NCBI GenBank assembly: GCA_016710525.1
Contig: JADJVQ010000025.1
Location: 1 to 37,357, forward strand
From: Burkholderiaceae bacterium
GTDB taxonomy: Bacteria > Pseudomonadota > Gammaproteobacteria > Burkholderiales > Burkholderiaceae_E
DNA: 37,357 bases
Direction of reading: 5' to 3'
The translations under genes and the position numbers were made by a program. Below, piece by piece: positions 15,280-23,578 of the stretch (the stretch's first letter is position 1; the number at the start of each line of letters is the position of its first letter). Below the pieces are notes generated by a model, which saw only the letters and a list, made by a program, of their open reading frames with translations, was not told the origin of the DNA and did not search any database.

Positions 15280-16431
15280 ATGTTTGATCGAATCGCCGCT
15301 CACGCCGTCGAGCAAGCCCTAGAATGGAGCCCGGCAGTCGCAATCCTCGGACCGCGTCAGGTCGGCAAGACCACCCTCGCAAAAAGCGTCGCCAGCACTC
15401 ATCCCGGTGCGCTGTATCTGGACCTCGAAAATGCCGCGGACCTCGCCCGGTTGGGCGATCCGGGGCTTTTCCTGAGCGGCAACCGACACCGATTCGTCGT
15501 GCTCGACGAGGTGCAGAACGCGCCGCAACTTTTCAGCGAACTGCGCGGCGAGATCGACACCGATCGTCGCCCGGGCCGATTTCTGCTGCTGGGATCCGCC
15601 TCTTTCAAGCTGCTGCGGCAATCGCAGTCGCTCGCCGGGCGTCTCGCGGTGGTCGACATGGTCCCACTGCTCCTGGCCGAGGTGGCGACCGAGTTCCAGG
15701 ATATCGAGCGGTTGTGGGTCCGCGGCGGCTTCCCGGACAGCTTTCTGGCCGCGGATGACGGCGTATCTTGGAACTGGCGCCAGAATTTCATCCGCCATTT
15801 CCTGAACACCGACCTGCCGAGCCTGGGGATCCACGTCGATGCCGCCAGCATGGGGCGCTTCTGGCGAATGCTCGCTCATCTGCACGGCCAGTTGTTCAAC
15901 GCGTCGGCCATCGCCAGTTCGCTGGGCGTCTCCTCGCCGACCGTGTCACGCTGGCTCGATCACCTCGTGGACAGCCTGGTCGCGCGGCGCCTCGAGCCTT
16001 TCCACATCAACCTTGGCAAGCGCCTGGTGAAGTCGCCGAAGGTCTACGTGCGCGACAGCGGACTGCTTCATAGTCTGCTTGGCCTGCGCAGCAACGAAGA
16101 TCTGTCGGGCCACCCGTCGACCGGCGCCTCCTGGGAGGGTTTCGTGGTCGAGCAGGTCTGCGGGCGGCTGCCGTCTCATGCGACGGTCAGCTTCTACCGC
16201 ACCGCCGCCGGCGCCGAACTGGACTTGATTATTGAGATCGGGCAGCGGCGTTTCGGCATCGAGGCCAAGTTCTCGTCGGCACCCAAAGTCACGAAAGGGT
16301 TCTGGCACGCATGCGAGGATGTCGGTGTCGAGCGGGCCTATGTCGTCGCACCGGTGCGTGACGGCTACGCACTGGCCCCTAACGTGGACGTGGTGTCGCC
16401 GCTGGACTTGCCGCTCGAAAGGTGGGTGTAA
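15280..16431 (+). CDS. AAA+ ATPase with DUF4143 domain
   Basis: A 383-residue ATPase of the AAA_14/DUF4143 group, common in bacterial genomes and of unproven function. Walker A GPRQVGKT at 24-31, Walker B FVVLDEVQ at 72-79, sensor-like LLLGSAS at 102-108. A winged-helix part follows with SSLGVSSPTVSRWLDHL. The C-terminal DUF4143 part contains ELDLIIEIGQRRFGIEAK (residues 313-330), the D..ExK arrangement of PD-(D/E)XK nuclease-like folds. Such proteins are often carried on mobile or accessory DNA and are sometimes considered toxin-antitoxin or defence linked, without firm proof. It stands alone, preceded by an AT-rich leader, between icmF and an unrelated gene, so recent insertion is possible. 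Confidence 0.9.
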   Translation: MFDRIAAHAVEQALEWSPAVAILGPRQVGKTTLAKSVASTHPGALYLDLENAADLARLGDPGLFLSGNRHRFVVLDEVQNAPQLFSELRGEIDTDRRPGRFLLLGSASFKLLRQSQSLAGRLAVVDMVPLLLAEVATEFQDIERLWVRGGFPDSFLAADDGVSWNWRQNFIRHFLNTDLPSLGIHVDAASMGRFWRMLAHLHGQLFNASAIASSLGVSSPTVSRWLDHLVDSLVARRLEPFHINLGKRLVKSPKVYVRDSGLLHSLLGLRSNEDLSGHPSTGASWEGFVVEQVCGRLPSHATVSFYRTAAGAELDLIIEIGQRRFGIEAKFSSAPKVTKGFWHACEDVGVERAYVVAPVRDGYALAPNVDVVSPLDLPLERWV

Positions 16432-16438
16432 CGGCAGG

Positions 16439-16488
16439 CAATGGTGGAATGAACGGGCATCGTGACCCACGCTCCCAATCCGCCATTG
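16439..16488. repeat. Inverted repeat between the ATPase and NTF2-like genes
   Basis: CAATGGTGGA (16439-16448) and TCCGCCATTG (16479-16488) are inverted copies matching at nine of ten positions, with a 30-base spacer. It starts just after the ATPase stop. It could be a transcript end or the trace of an inserted cassette; the evidence does not separate these. Confidence 0.35.
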
Positions 16489-16552
16489 TCATATCCTAAC
16501 GGCGTCAGATGGGCAACATGCCTCTCGTGACTCAACTACCCGGAGGAACACC

Positions 16553-16933
16553 ATGGACAACAACGACATCAAGGCCATCGAAGAAGCCGACGCGCGCCGC
16601 ACCAAAGCCACCCTCGACAAGGACACCGCGGCCCTGGCCGCCCTGTTCGGCGACGACCTTCTCTATGTGCACGGCAGCGGCACCGCCGAGACCAAGGAGC
16701 AGTACATCGGTCTGATCGCCTCGCGCCACTACGACTATCGTTCGCTGACCCAGCTGCGCCGGTCGTTTCGCGGCTACGGCGATCTCGTCCTGGTCGATGG
16801 CGACGTGCGCATCCAGGTGGTCGTGCCGGCCGGCGAACGCAATTTCGTCAGCCGCTACCTGCAGGCCTGGGCCAAACGCGATGGCCGCTGGCAGATGGTG
16901 TCCTGGCAATCCACGCCGCTGCCGGCCGCCTGA
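16553..16933 (+). CDS. NTF2-like (SnoaL/DUF4440) protein
   Basis: A 126-residue soluble protein of the NTF2-like superfamily, cone-shaped alpha+beta fold. N-terminal helices AIEEADARRTKATLDKDTAALAALF, then DDLLYVHGSGTAETKEQYI, and the curved beta-sheet ending LQAWAKRDGRWQMVSWQSTPLP, which is the DUF4440-type ending. Members include steroid isomerases, dehydratases and many uncharacterised binding proteins. ATG preceded by GGAGG. It ends about 45 bases before the poly-G tract and the P450; the two might act together on a small hydrophobic substrate, but the join may be artificial. Confidence 0.88.
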   Translation: MDNNDIKAIEEADARRTKATLDKDTAALAALFGDDLLYVHGSGTAETKEQYIGLIASRHYDYRSLTQLRRSFRGYGDLVLVDGDVRIQVVVPAGERNFVSRYLQAWAKRDGRWQMVSWQSTPLPAA

Positions 16934-16971
16934 GCGTTCAAGCCCGCGGGCGATGCGCCCGCCTCGAGGCC

Positions 16972-17000
16972 GGGGGGCGGGGGGGGGGGGGGGGGGGGGG
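16972..17000 (+). repeat. Poly-G tract (6 G, C, then 22 G)
   Basis: Six G, one C, then 22 uninterrupted G (16979-17000). Nothing like it occurs elsewhere in the window. Immediately after it, in-frame P450-like sequence begins without any start codon. It may be an assembly or sequencing artefact joining two pieces, or a genuine slippage tract. See findings. Confidence 0.9.
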
Positions 17001-17077
17001 CCGCCGACACCAGCCTCTCGCCCACTGCCGGCCGCTCGCGTTATCTGGCCAGCGGAGCCGGGCCTTTCTGGACCCGC

Positions 17078-18202
17078 ATGCCCGACTGGGGCGACGAGCG
17101 CACGATGCAGGCGGGCGATGCCCTGGTGCTGCTGCGCCATGATGACTGCATGGCGGTGCTGCGCGATCCGCGCTTCACCCAATGGAACATGGCGCAGGTC
17201 GAACGCAATCCCGACATCGACCCGCGGTTCGTGGCCCGCCGCCGCCAGGCCTTCCTGAGCATGGAAGGCGCCGACCACCAGCGGCTGCGCCGGCTGGCCA
17301 TGGTGGCCTTGTCGCCCACCGAGATTTCCCGCCATCGCGAACGCATGCGCGCGATCATGAATCGTCTGATCGACCGCGTGCTTCCCGCCGGACGCATGGA
17401 AGCCGTAGGCGAGGTGATCCACCACTATCCGCTGCCGGTCATCTGCGGCGTGCTGGGCGTGCCGGACAAGGACATCCCATTCTTCGCCGCGACCGCCACC
17501 GACTGGGTCAAGTGGATGTGGGGAGGGCCTTCGGCCGTGCCGGCTGCGCTGGCCGCGCACGACGCGATGGACGCCTATATGACGGACCTGATCGCGCGCC
17601 GCGAACAAGACCTGGGCGATGACGTGATCAGCGGCCTGATCCGAGCCGAACTGGAAGGCGAGCGGCTCACCCGCGACGAAGTGATCCACACCGCGGCCTC
17701 GCTGATCGTGCCAGGCCTGGACACCACTTTCTCGACGCTGGGTTCCGCGCTTTATCTGTTCACCCAGCACCCGGATCAATGGGAGAGGCTCGCCGCCGAT
17801 CCTTCGCTGCTGCCCGGCGCCGTCGAAGAGATCCTGCGTTTTGCGCCGGTGGGCCCGACGCTGGAGCGCATCGCCACCGACGACGCGGTGATCAACGGCC
17901 TCACGCTGCCCAAGGACACCCATGTGGTGCTGGCGCTGGCCACCGTGAACCGCGACGCAAACCTGTTCCCGGACCCTCATCGTTTCGACATCCAGCGCAA
18001 TGCGCAACGCCTGCACATGACCTTCGGCGGCGGGCGCCACACGTGCCTGGGACTGCATATGGCACGCGCCGAGCTGCAAGAAGCGCTGGGCTGCCTGTCG
18101 CAGCGGCTCGCGCGCATCGAGCTCGATGGCGAGGTGGCCTGGAGCGCGCCGCTGGGGTTCCAGGGGCCGAGGATGATGCCGGTGCGATTCGCGGCGCGCT
18201 GA
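17078..18202 (+). CDS. Cytochrome P450, 5' end uncertain
   Basis: Bacterial class I-type heme monooxygenase, needing ferredoxin and reductase partners that are not in this window. Visible marks: I-helix PGLDTTFST (acid-Thr pair; Pro where Ala/Gly is usual), K-helix ExxR in EEILR, and the heme loop FGGGRHTCLG with Cys ligand at residue 323 counted from the ATG at 17078. That ATG is probably internal: the preceding in-frame codons encode DTSLSPTAGRSRYLASGAGP and FWTR, typical of the P450 N-terminus, and reach the poly-G tract at 17000 with no start codon. So the 5' end is missing or garbled. Substrate unknown. Convergent with livF, 41 bases apart. Confidence 0.88.
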   Translation: MPDWGDERTMQAGDALVLLRHDDCMAVLRDPRFTQWNMAQVERNPDIDPRFVARRRQAFLSMEGADHQRLRRLAMVALSPTEISRHRERMRAIMNRLIDRVLPAGRMEAVGEVIHHYPLPVICGVLGVPDKDIPFFAATATDWVKWMWGGPSAVPAALAAHDAMDAYMTDLIARREQDLGDDVISGLIRAELEGERLTRDEVIHTAASLIVPGLDTTFSTLGSALYLFTQHPDQWERLAADPSLLPGAVEEILRFAPVGPTLERIATDDAVINGLTLPKDTHVVLALATVNRDANLFPDPHRFDIQRNAQRLHMTFGGGRHTCLGLHMARAELQEALGCLSQRLARIELDGEVAWSAPLGFQGPRMMPVRFAAR

Positions 18203-18214
18203 ACCGGGCTGGCG

Positions 18215-18238
18215 CGGCCGCGAGGTCTGCCGCGCTTT
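18215..18238. terminator. Possible hairpin between P450 and livF
   Basis: GCGCGG and CCGCGC arms separated by 12 bases, in the 41-base gap between convergent stops. A weak candidate for a shared transcript end; no T-tract. Confidence 0.3.
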
Positions 18239-18243
18239 CCAGC

Positions 18244-18942
18244 TCAGACCTCCAGCCACTCCTTGCGAACGGTCATGTTCGCCTGGAGGGCGGCAGTGTC
18301 GCCTTCGAACACGATGCGGCCATGGCCCATCACATAGAGCCGCTTCGAGATCCGCAACGCGATCGTCAGCTTCTGCTCGACCAGCAGAATCGCCACGCCG
18401 CGGCGCGCGATTTCATCGAGCAGGGTACCGACCTGCTCGACCAGTTTGGGCGCCAGGCCCTCGGTGGGTTCGTCGATGATGACCAGATCCGGATCGCCCA
18501 TCAGCGTGCGGCACATGGTCAGCATCTGCTGCTCGCCGCCGGACAGGACGCCGGCGGGATTGTGCCGGCGCGCGTCCAGATTCGGGAACAGCTTGTAGAC
18601 ATCCTCGAAGTTCCAGCGCCCGAACTTGCCCGCGCGCTTCATGCCGAGCTCGAGATTCTGCTGAACCGTGAGCGTGGGGAAGACCTGCCGATCTTCAGGC
18701 ACATAGCCGATCCCTGTGTGGGCGATCTGTTCGGGCCTGAGCCCGGCAATCGGCCGCCCCTTGAAGCTGATGCTGCCATGCGGCTGCACCAGTCCCATGA
18801 TCGCCTTGCAGGTGGTCGAGCGCCCGACGCCGTTGCGCCCGAGCAGACTGACGATCTCACCCTCGGCGACCGTGAGGTCCACACCCTGAAGGATGTGGCT
18901 CTTGCCGTAGTAGGCATGCAGATCACGTATGTCGAGCATCAT
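18244..18942 (-). CDS. livF: Branched-chain amino acid-type ABC transporter ATPase LivF, altered Walker A
   Basis: A 232-residue ATP-binding subunit of a HAAT-family importer, expected to pair with LivG on the membrane. It carries Q-loop VPEDRQVF, signature LSGGEQQM, Walker B LVIIDEPTEG and the switch-His position replaced by Gln in LLVEQK, which is normal in LivF. The Walker A is GRNGVGRST: the invariant Lys is Arg41 (codon at 18820-18822), a change that normally cripples ATP hydrolysis. Its ATG overlaps the livG stop (ATGA). Last gene of the livKHMGF unit. Confidence 0.93.
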   Translation of the reverse strand: MMLDIRDLHAYYGKSHILQGVDLTVAEGEIVSLLGRNGVGRSTTCKAIMGLVQPHGSISFKGRPIAGLRPEQIAHTGIGYVPEDRQVFPTLTVQQNLELGMKRAGKFGRWNFEDVYKLFPNLDARRHNPAGVLSGGEQQMLTMCRTLMGDPDLVIIDEPTEGLAPKLVEQVGTLLDEIARRGVAILLVEQKLTIALRISKRLYVMGHGRIVFEGDTAALQANMTVRKEWLEV

Positions 18943-19688
18943 GCCGCCTCGGTTCCCAGATAGGCTTCCTGAACCGCCGCATTGGAGCGGATCTTCTCGG
19001 GGATGTCGCTGGCGATCACTTCGCCATAGACCACCACCGAAACCGCATCGGCGAGCCCGAACACCACGCTCATGTCGTGCTCGACCATCAGCAGCGTCTT
19101 GCCTTCACTCACGGTGCGGATCAGGTTGACCGCGTATTCGGTTTCGCTATGGCTCATACCGGCGGTAGGCTCGTCCAACAAGATCACTTCGGCGCCGCCG
19201 GCGATCGTGATGCCGATCTCCAGGGCACGCTGCTCGGCATACGACAGCAGTCCCGCCGTCAGATCGCGGCGCGCCTGCAGATTCAGGCGCTCCAGCAGCC
19301 GTTCGCTCTCTTCGTTCAGGGCCTTCTGGCGGCCCAGAAGATGCCAGAACGAGTACTTGTAGCCACGCGACCAGAGCAGGCCGCAGCGGATGTTCTCGAA
19401 CACCGACATCATCGGAAAGATCGAGGTGATCTGAAAGCTGCGCGACAGGCCGCGTCGATTGATTTCGTGCGGGGCGAGCTGATCGATGCGCTGGCCGTTC
19501 AGGGAAATCGAGCCCGAGGTGACGGGAAAACGTCCGCTGATCAGGTTGAACAGCGTGGTCTTGCCCGCGCCGTTGGGGCCGATGATGGCGTGCCGCTGGC
19601 CTTTGGGAATGTCGAGGTTCACACCGCGGATGATCTGGGTCGCGCCGAAATTCTTGCGCACGTCGACCAGCGAAAGGGCGGCGCTCAT
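18939..19688 (-). CDS. livG: Branched-chain amino acid-type ABC transporter ATPase LivG
   Basis: A 249-residue ATP-binding subunit. Walker A GPNGAGKT at 37-44 is intact, LivG-type insertion with RRGLSRSFQITSIFP follows, signature LSYAEQRALEIG, Walker B EVILLDEPTAGM, and switch His in MVEHDM. ATG at 19688 overlaps the livM stop (ATGA), and its stop overlaps the livF start, so translation is coupled across the unit. With LivF mutated in Walker A, LivG would be the only fully canonical ATP site half. Confidence 0.95.
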   Translation of the reverse strand: MSAALSLVDVRKNFGATQIIRGVNLDIPKGQRHAIIGPNGAGKTTLFNLISGRFPVTSGSISLNGQRIDQLAPHEINRRGLSRSFQITSIFPMMSVFENIRCGLLWSRGYKYSFWHLLGRQKALNEESERLLERLNLQARRDLTAGLLSYAEQRALEIGITIAGGAEVILLDEPTAGMSHSETEYAVNLIRTVSEGKTLLMVEHDMSVVFGLADAVSVVVYGEVIASDIPEKIRSNAAVQEAYLGTEAA

Positions 19689-20962
19689 CGGACCCCTCCT
19701 TCGCGCTTGGCCTGTTCCATCAGGACATTCCACGTGGATGCGAAGCCTCGCGAGGCCCTCTTCAGCCAGAAGCCGCCCATGACCAGTGCGGCGACGCCGA
19801 TCAGCCAAGGCGCCGGAGATCCGGCATCGCAGCGCGAGCCGACCTTGAACTCCTTGCCCTGTGACGCGCCGATCGTGGTGAACGACGCCAATTCGACCAG
19901 AAGCACAAAACCCGCAAGGCTCACCGCGGCCGGCACGAGGATCCTCAGGTATGGCACGACCAGATCGCCGAGGCGCCCGATCCGGGCGATCGGCTTGTGC
20001 ATCGTCAGCAGACCGGTGATGCCCCCCGGTGCAAACATCACCATCATCACGAACAGCGTACCCAAATAGAGCAGCCAGGCGCTGGACAGCAGGCTGACAC
20101 CGCTTTGCATCAGCACGACGACGATCGCGCCAACGATCGGTCCGAAGAAGCCGCCGACTCCACCGATGTAGCTGGCCAGCAGCGCGCTGGCGGACTTCTG
20201 AGCCGCGACCGCATCGAAGGTGACGATCTCGTGCAGCATCACGAAGAGCCCTCCCGCGATGCCGGCGAAAAAACCCGACAGCACAAACTGATAGAAGCGG
20301 ATCAGCTTGGGGTCGTAGCCGACGAACTGGGTGCGCTCGAAATTGTCCCGCTGCGCATTGGCCATTCTGCCCAGCGGGGTCTGGGTCTGCAGCCGCATCA
20401 GATAGATGCAGATGAATCCCCAGGCCACGATCAGGTAATAAACCTGGATCGGCGACGCATAGTCCATGCCGATCAGGCTGGACCCGATCACGCGGTCGGT
20501 GCTCACGCCGCCCTCGCCCCCGAAGAAGCCGATGAACATCAGCGCCGCGGCCGTGACGAGTTCGCCCAGGCCCATCGTGATCATCGCGAACGCGGTCGCC
20601 CGCTGCTTGGTGGAGAGGTAGCCGAAGATCAGCCCGAACCCGAGGCCACCCAGCCCCCCTGCCAGCGGGATGAGCTCGATCGGAAACCAGAGATCGGCCG
20701 CCTTGACCGCATTCAGCGCATGGGCCGTGCAGTAGCCGCCCAGGCCGAAGAGGATCGCGTGTCCGAAGCTGAGCAGGCCTGCCTGACCGAACTGCATGTT
20801 GAACGACAGTGCAAAGATGATCAACAGCCCGATTTCGCTGAGCAGCGTCACCGAGAACCCCGACTGCTTGCCCGCCGCGAAGTTATAGAAGCACCAGGGC
20901 AGCGCAATGGCGATCGCCAGCGCCACCATCCAGTACCAGCGCCTTTCTTGGGTGATGTTCAT
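19685..20962 (-). CDS. livM: Branched-chain amino acid-type ABC permease LivM, with C-terminal extension
   Basis: A 425-residue inner-membrane permease. The BPD_transp_2 core covers about residues 38-330, including LSFNMQFGQAGLLSFGHAIL and the late SYIGGVGGFFGPIVGA and FAPGGITGLL segments. LivM proteins are usually 300-360 residues. Here about 90 extra residues follow: a helix (ILVPAAVSLAGFVLLVELAS), a loop with one Cys (KEFKVGSRCDAGSPA), a second helix (WLIGVAALVMGGFWL) and a basic tail. The loop is probably periplasmic and may touch the binding protein. Overlaps livH upstream and livG downstream by 4 bases. Confidence 0.93.
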   Translation of the reverse strand: MNITQERRWYWMVALAIAIALPWCFYNFAAGKQSGFSVTLLSEIGLLIIFALSFNMQFGQAGLLSFGHAILFGLGGYCTAHALNAVKAADLWFPIELIPLAGGLGGLGFGLIFGYLSTKQRATAFAMITMGLGELVTAAALMFIGFFGGEGGVSTDRVIGSSLIGMDYASPIQVYYLIVAWGFICIYLMRLQTQTPLGRMANAQRDNFERTQFVGYDPKLIRFYQFVLSGFFAGIAGGLFVMLHEIVTFDAVAAQKSASALLASYIGGVGGFFGPIVGAIVVVLMQSGVSLLSSAWLLYLGTLFVMMVMFAPGGITGLLTMHKPIARIGRLGDLVVPYLRILVPAAVSLAGFVLLVELASFTTIGASQGKEFKVGSRCDAGSPAPWLIGVAALVMGGFWLKRASRGFASTWNVLMEQAKREGGVR

Positions 20963-21907
20963 GTGTCTCGAGTTCCCATCAGGCCCCGGGGGCGGAAGAA
21001 CAGGATCAGCACCAGCAGGATGTACGGCAGCAGCGCACCGATCCGGGGAATTGGAACATTCAGCAGTTCGGCCATCGGATGGGTGCTGCTGACCACCATG
21101 CCGAACTGCTTGAGCAGGTCGGCGGTCGAATAGTCAAGGACCACCGCGAAGGTCTGCAGCAGCCCCATCAGCAGCGACGCGATGAAGCAGCCGAGCAGCG
21201 ACCCCAGTCCTCCGAAGACAACGACCACGAAGACGATGGGCCCCATCGTGAAGGCCATCGCCGGATCGGTGGTGTGATAGTTGCCGCCGATCACGCCCGC
21301 CAGACCCGCCAGCGCCGTGCCGCTGGCGAACACCAGCGTGAACACCTTGGGCACATCGTGACCGAGCGAGCGCACCATCTCGGGATGGGTCAGCGACGCC
21401 TGGATGATCAGTCCGACCCGCGTGCGGGTCAGTGCCAGCCAGATCGCGCCGAACATGGCCGCCGAGATCACCAGCATGAAGACACGATAGGCGTGGAACT
21501 GCGTGCCGTAGATGTCGAACAGCGCGAAATCGAGGGTAGGCGGAATCCGGTAGGGCACAGGCAGCAGCCCCCAGGTCATCTGCACGCACTTCTCGATGAT
21601 CAGCGCCAGGCCGAAGGTGAACAGCAGTTCGGCGACATGACCGTTCTTGTGCACCCGCCGCAGGCCATACATCTCGATGCCGGCGCCGAACAGTCCGCAC
21701 AGGACGGGGGGCAAACAGCAAAGCCCACCAGAAGCCCAGGTACAGGCTGAGGGTGTAGGCGAAGTACGCGCCCAGCATGTAGATGCTGGCATGCGCGAAG
21801 TTGAGCACGCCCATCATGCTGAAGATGAGTGTCAGTCCGCTGGCCAGCATGAACAGCAACATGCCGTACACCAGCCCGTTGAGCAGGGATACGAAAAAGA
21901 CTTCCAA
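20959..21907 (-). CDS. livH: Branched-chain amino acid-type ABC permease LivH, with apparent frameshift
   Basis: Inner-membrane permease of the same importer. Two overlapping frames together give a normal LivH of about 315 residues: the first (FFVSLLNGLVYGMLLFMLAS to GFWWALLFAP) and the second (VLCGLFGAGIEMYGLRRVHK to FFRPRGLMGTRDT). The switch falls in a run of six G on the plus strand (21706-21711); five would restore the frame. A TTG at 21907, opening LEVFFVSLLNG behind a G-rich sequence, is the likeliest start; another TTG at 21934 is possible. Stop overlaps the livM ATG. Confidence 0.88.
21706..21711 (+). other. Homopolymer run causing the livH frame change
   Basis: Six G where five would keep livH in frame (AAGCCC...TTTGCC CCC GTC CTG on the coding strand). 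A one-base homopolymer error, natural slippage or a true mutation would all look like this. Confidence 0.75.
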
Positions 21908-21993
21908 GTGGGAGCCCCCAGAAATTGGTCGCAAGAAGACTCAGCCCCTGCCGATGCCGTGTGGGCGGCAACCAGGGCACGGGTCGTCGGGAC

Positions 21994-23249
21994 TTACTTG
22001 CCGGCGGGACGCTTCATCTTGCAGGTGGTGGGCTGCCTCAGATCCTTGCCAGGATCACGATCGTGTCCGGCTTCCAGCCCAGACCGGTGCCTTCGGCGTC
22101 GTACTTGACGCCCTTGGCGAAGTTGCCAACGATGTACTCGGAGATGAACTGGTGATCATCCTTGCGCATCACGGTGTCGTAGCCGAGGAAGTCCTTCTGC
22201 GACAGGCCCTCGAGCGCATAGGCGATCTTCACCGGGTCGACCGAATTGGCCTTGGTGATCGCCGCCTGCAGGTACTCGAGAATGGTGCGGAAGGTGGCCG
22301 ACGTGAACTCGAACTTGTTGGCGTCGCGGAACGCGGCGGTCCAGCCCTCGGCACTCTCGTTCTTGAGCTGCGGGGCGAGGTTTTCGCTGAACTGCATCAC
22401 TGAATACACCTTTCCGTCCGCGGCCGGGCCCATGGCGGTCGGGCCGCCCGCCAGGTGGGTGTACATCGTGTAGTAGCGCAGGTCTGAACCCGACTCGATA
22501 CCGGCCTTGACCAGCAGATTGATGTCCGGCCCCCAGTTGCCGGAGATCAGTGCCTGCGCGCCAGCGGCCTTGATCTTGGTGACGTAGGGCGAGAAGTCCT
22601 TGACCTTGCCCAGCGGGATCAGCTCGTCACCGACGATCTGGATGTCGGGCCGAAGCTTCTGCAGGAAGATCTTGGCGTCACGCTGCACCGACTGGCCGAA
22701 CAGGTAGTCCTGGTTCAGCAGGTAGACCTTCTTGATGTCCTTGGGCAGCGCACGGACCATCACCTCGACCTTCTGGGCGACATTGATGTCGAACCGGAAA
22801 TGCCAGAAGCTGCACTTTTCGTTGGTGAGCTCGGTCGCCACTGCTCCGCAGTTGATGTAAAGAATGCGGTTTTCTGGATTGCGCGCGTTGTGTTTGTCGA
22901 CGGCCTCGATCAGCGCTGCGGCAATGTTGGATCCGCTGCAATGCACCAGGAAGGGCGCATTCTGATCAGTAGCGGCCTTCAGAGCGAGCAGCGCTTCGGC
23001 CGGCTGGGTCTTGCTGTCGAAGGGGATGAGTTCGAACTTGCGTCCGAGTGCTCCGCCGGTGGCATTGATGTACGAGATGACGTACTGCCACTGCTTCAGA
23101 TTGGCATCGCCGACCTGGGCAAAGGGCCCGGACAGCGGGTCGGTGTAGATCAGCTTGATCGTGGGTTTGGTTTGCGCCTGTACCGACATTGCAGTGACAG
23201 CGGCAGCCATTCCGAATGCGGCGAGGACCGCTCGCAATTTGATTCCCAT
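21994..23249 (-). CDS. ABC transporter substrate-binding protein, LivK-like, frame change at 3' end
   Basis: Periplasmic binding protein of the Leu/Ile/Val-binding family feeding LivHMGF. Signal peptide at residues 1-25 (cut near VQA-QTK), then TIKLIYTDPLSGPFAQVGD and two alternating Rossmann-like lobes up to VKYDAEGTGLGWKPDTIV. In the uninterrupted frame the protein stops at 22038 with ILARI. One base missing near 22050-22056 would instead continue with KDLRQPTTCKMKRPAGK and a TAA at 21994, the typical end of this family, giving 418 residues. ATG is preceded by GGGGAAG. It heads the liv unit and is divergent from the amidase. Ligand unknown: amino acid, amide or aromatic acid. Confidence 0.9.
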
Positions 23250-23578
23250 GTCTTCCCCTTGAGTTGAGCACTTTTTTGCTGATCGTTTGGGCGCGGCAGC
23301 ACAGTCAGACGGAGGCGCCAACGCGGTAGCCGGCGCTTTCGTGGCGAGCGCATCGACCTGCTTTCTCCTCAAACCACAATAGTCGGAGGGGATCATATTC
23401 GCAACGCTGCGACGCAGCATTCCGCCTCGTTTCCTGCGAGAGTGACGCCCCGTCGCGCCCCCCACGACGGGACCGTCGCCCCGAGGCGAGCCGATTGCCG
23501 TCCTGCACGAAACTGCCGTAGATTGATTCATCCCGCCACATCCCTTTCCCTCATTCGCCGCGCCCCCAGGAGCCCCCG
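23250..23578. promoter_or_regulatory. Divergent region between the Liv binding protein and amidase genes
   Basis: A 329-base gap without a supported gene; it should hold promoters for both directions. The clearest element is the short palindrome GCTGCG-A-CGCAGC at 23406-23418, near the middle. The open frame reading into it from the LivK side has no family character. I could not place convincing -35/-10 pairs. Confidence 0.4.

Noticed and set aside
16532..18259. 575-codon minus-strand frame across the NTF2-like gene, poly-G and P450
   Set aside because: Shadow frame; the poly-C run gives a proline tract and the rest has no conserved motif.
19077..21133. Plus-strand frames of 330-378 codons over livG, livM and livH
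   Set aside because: Antisense shadows of membrane-protein genes; Gln/His/Arg-rich low-complexity translations.
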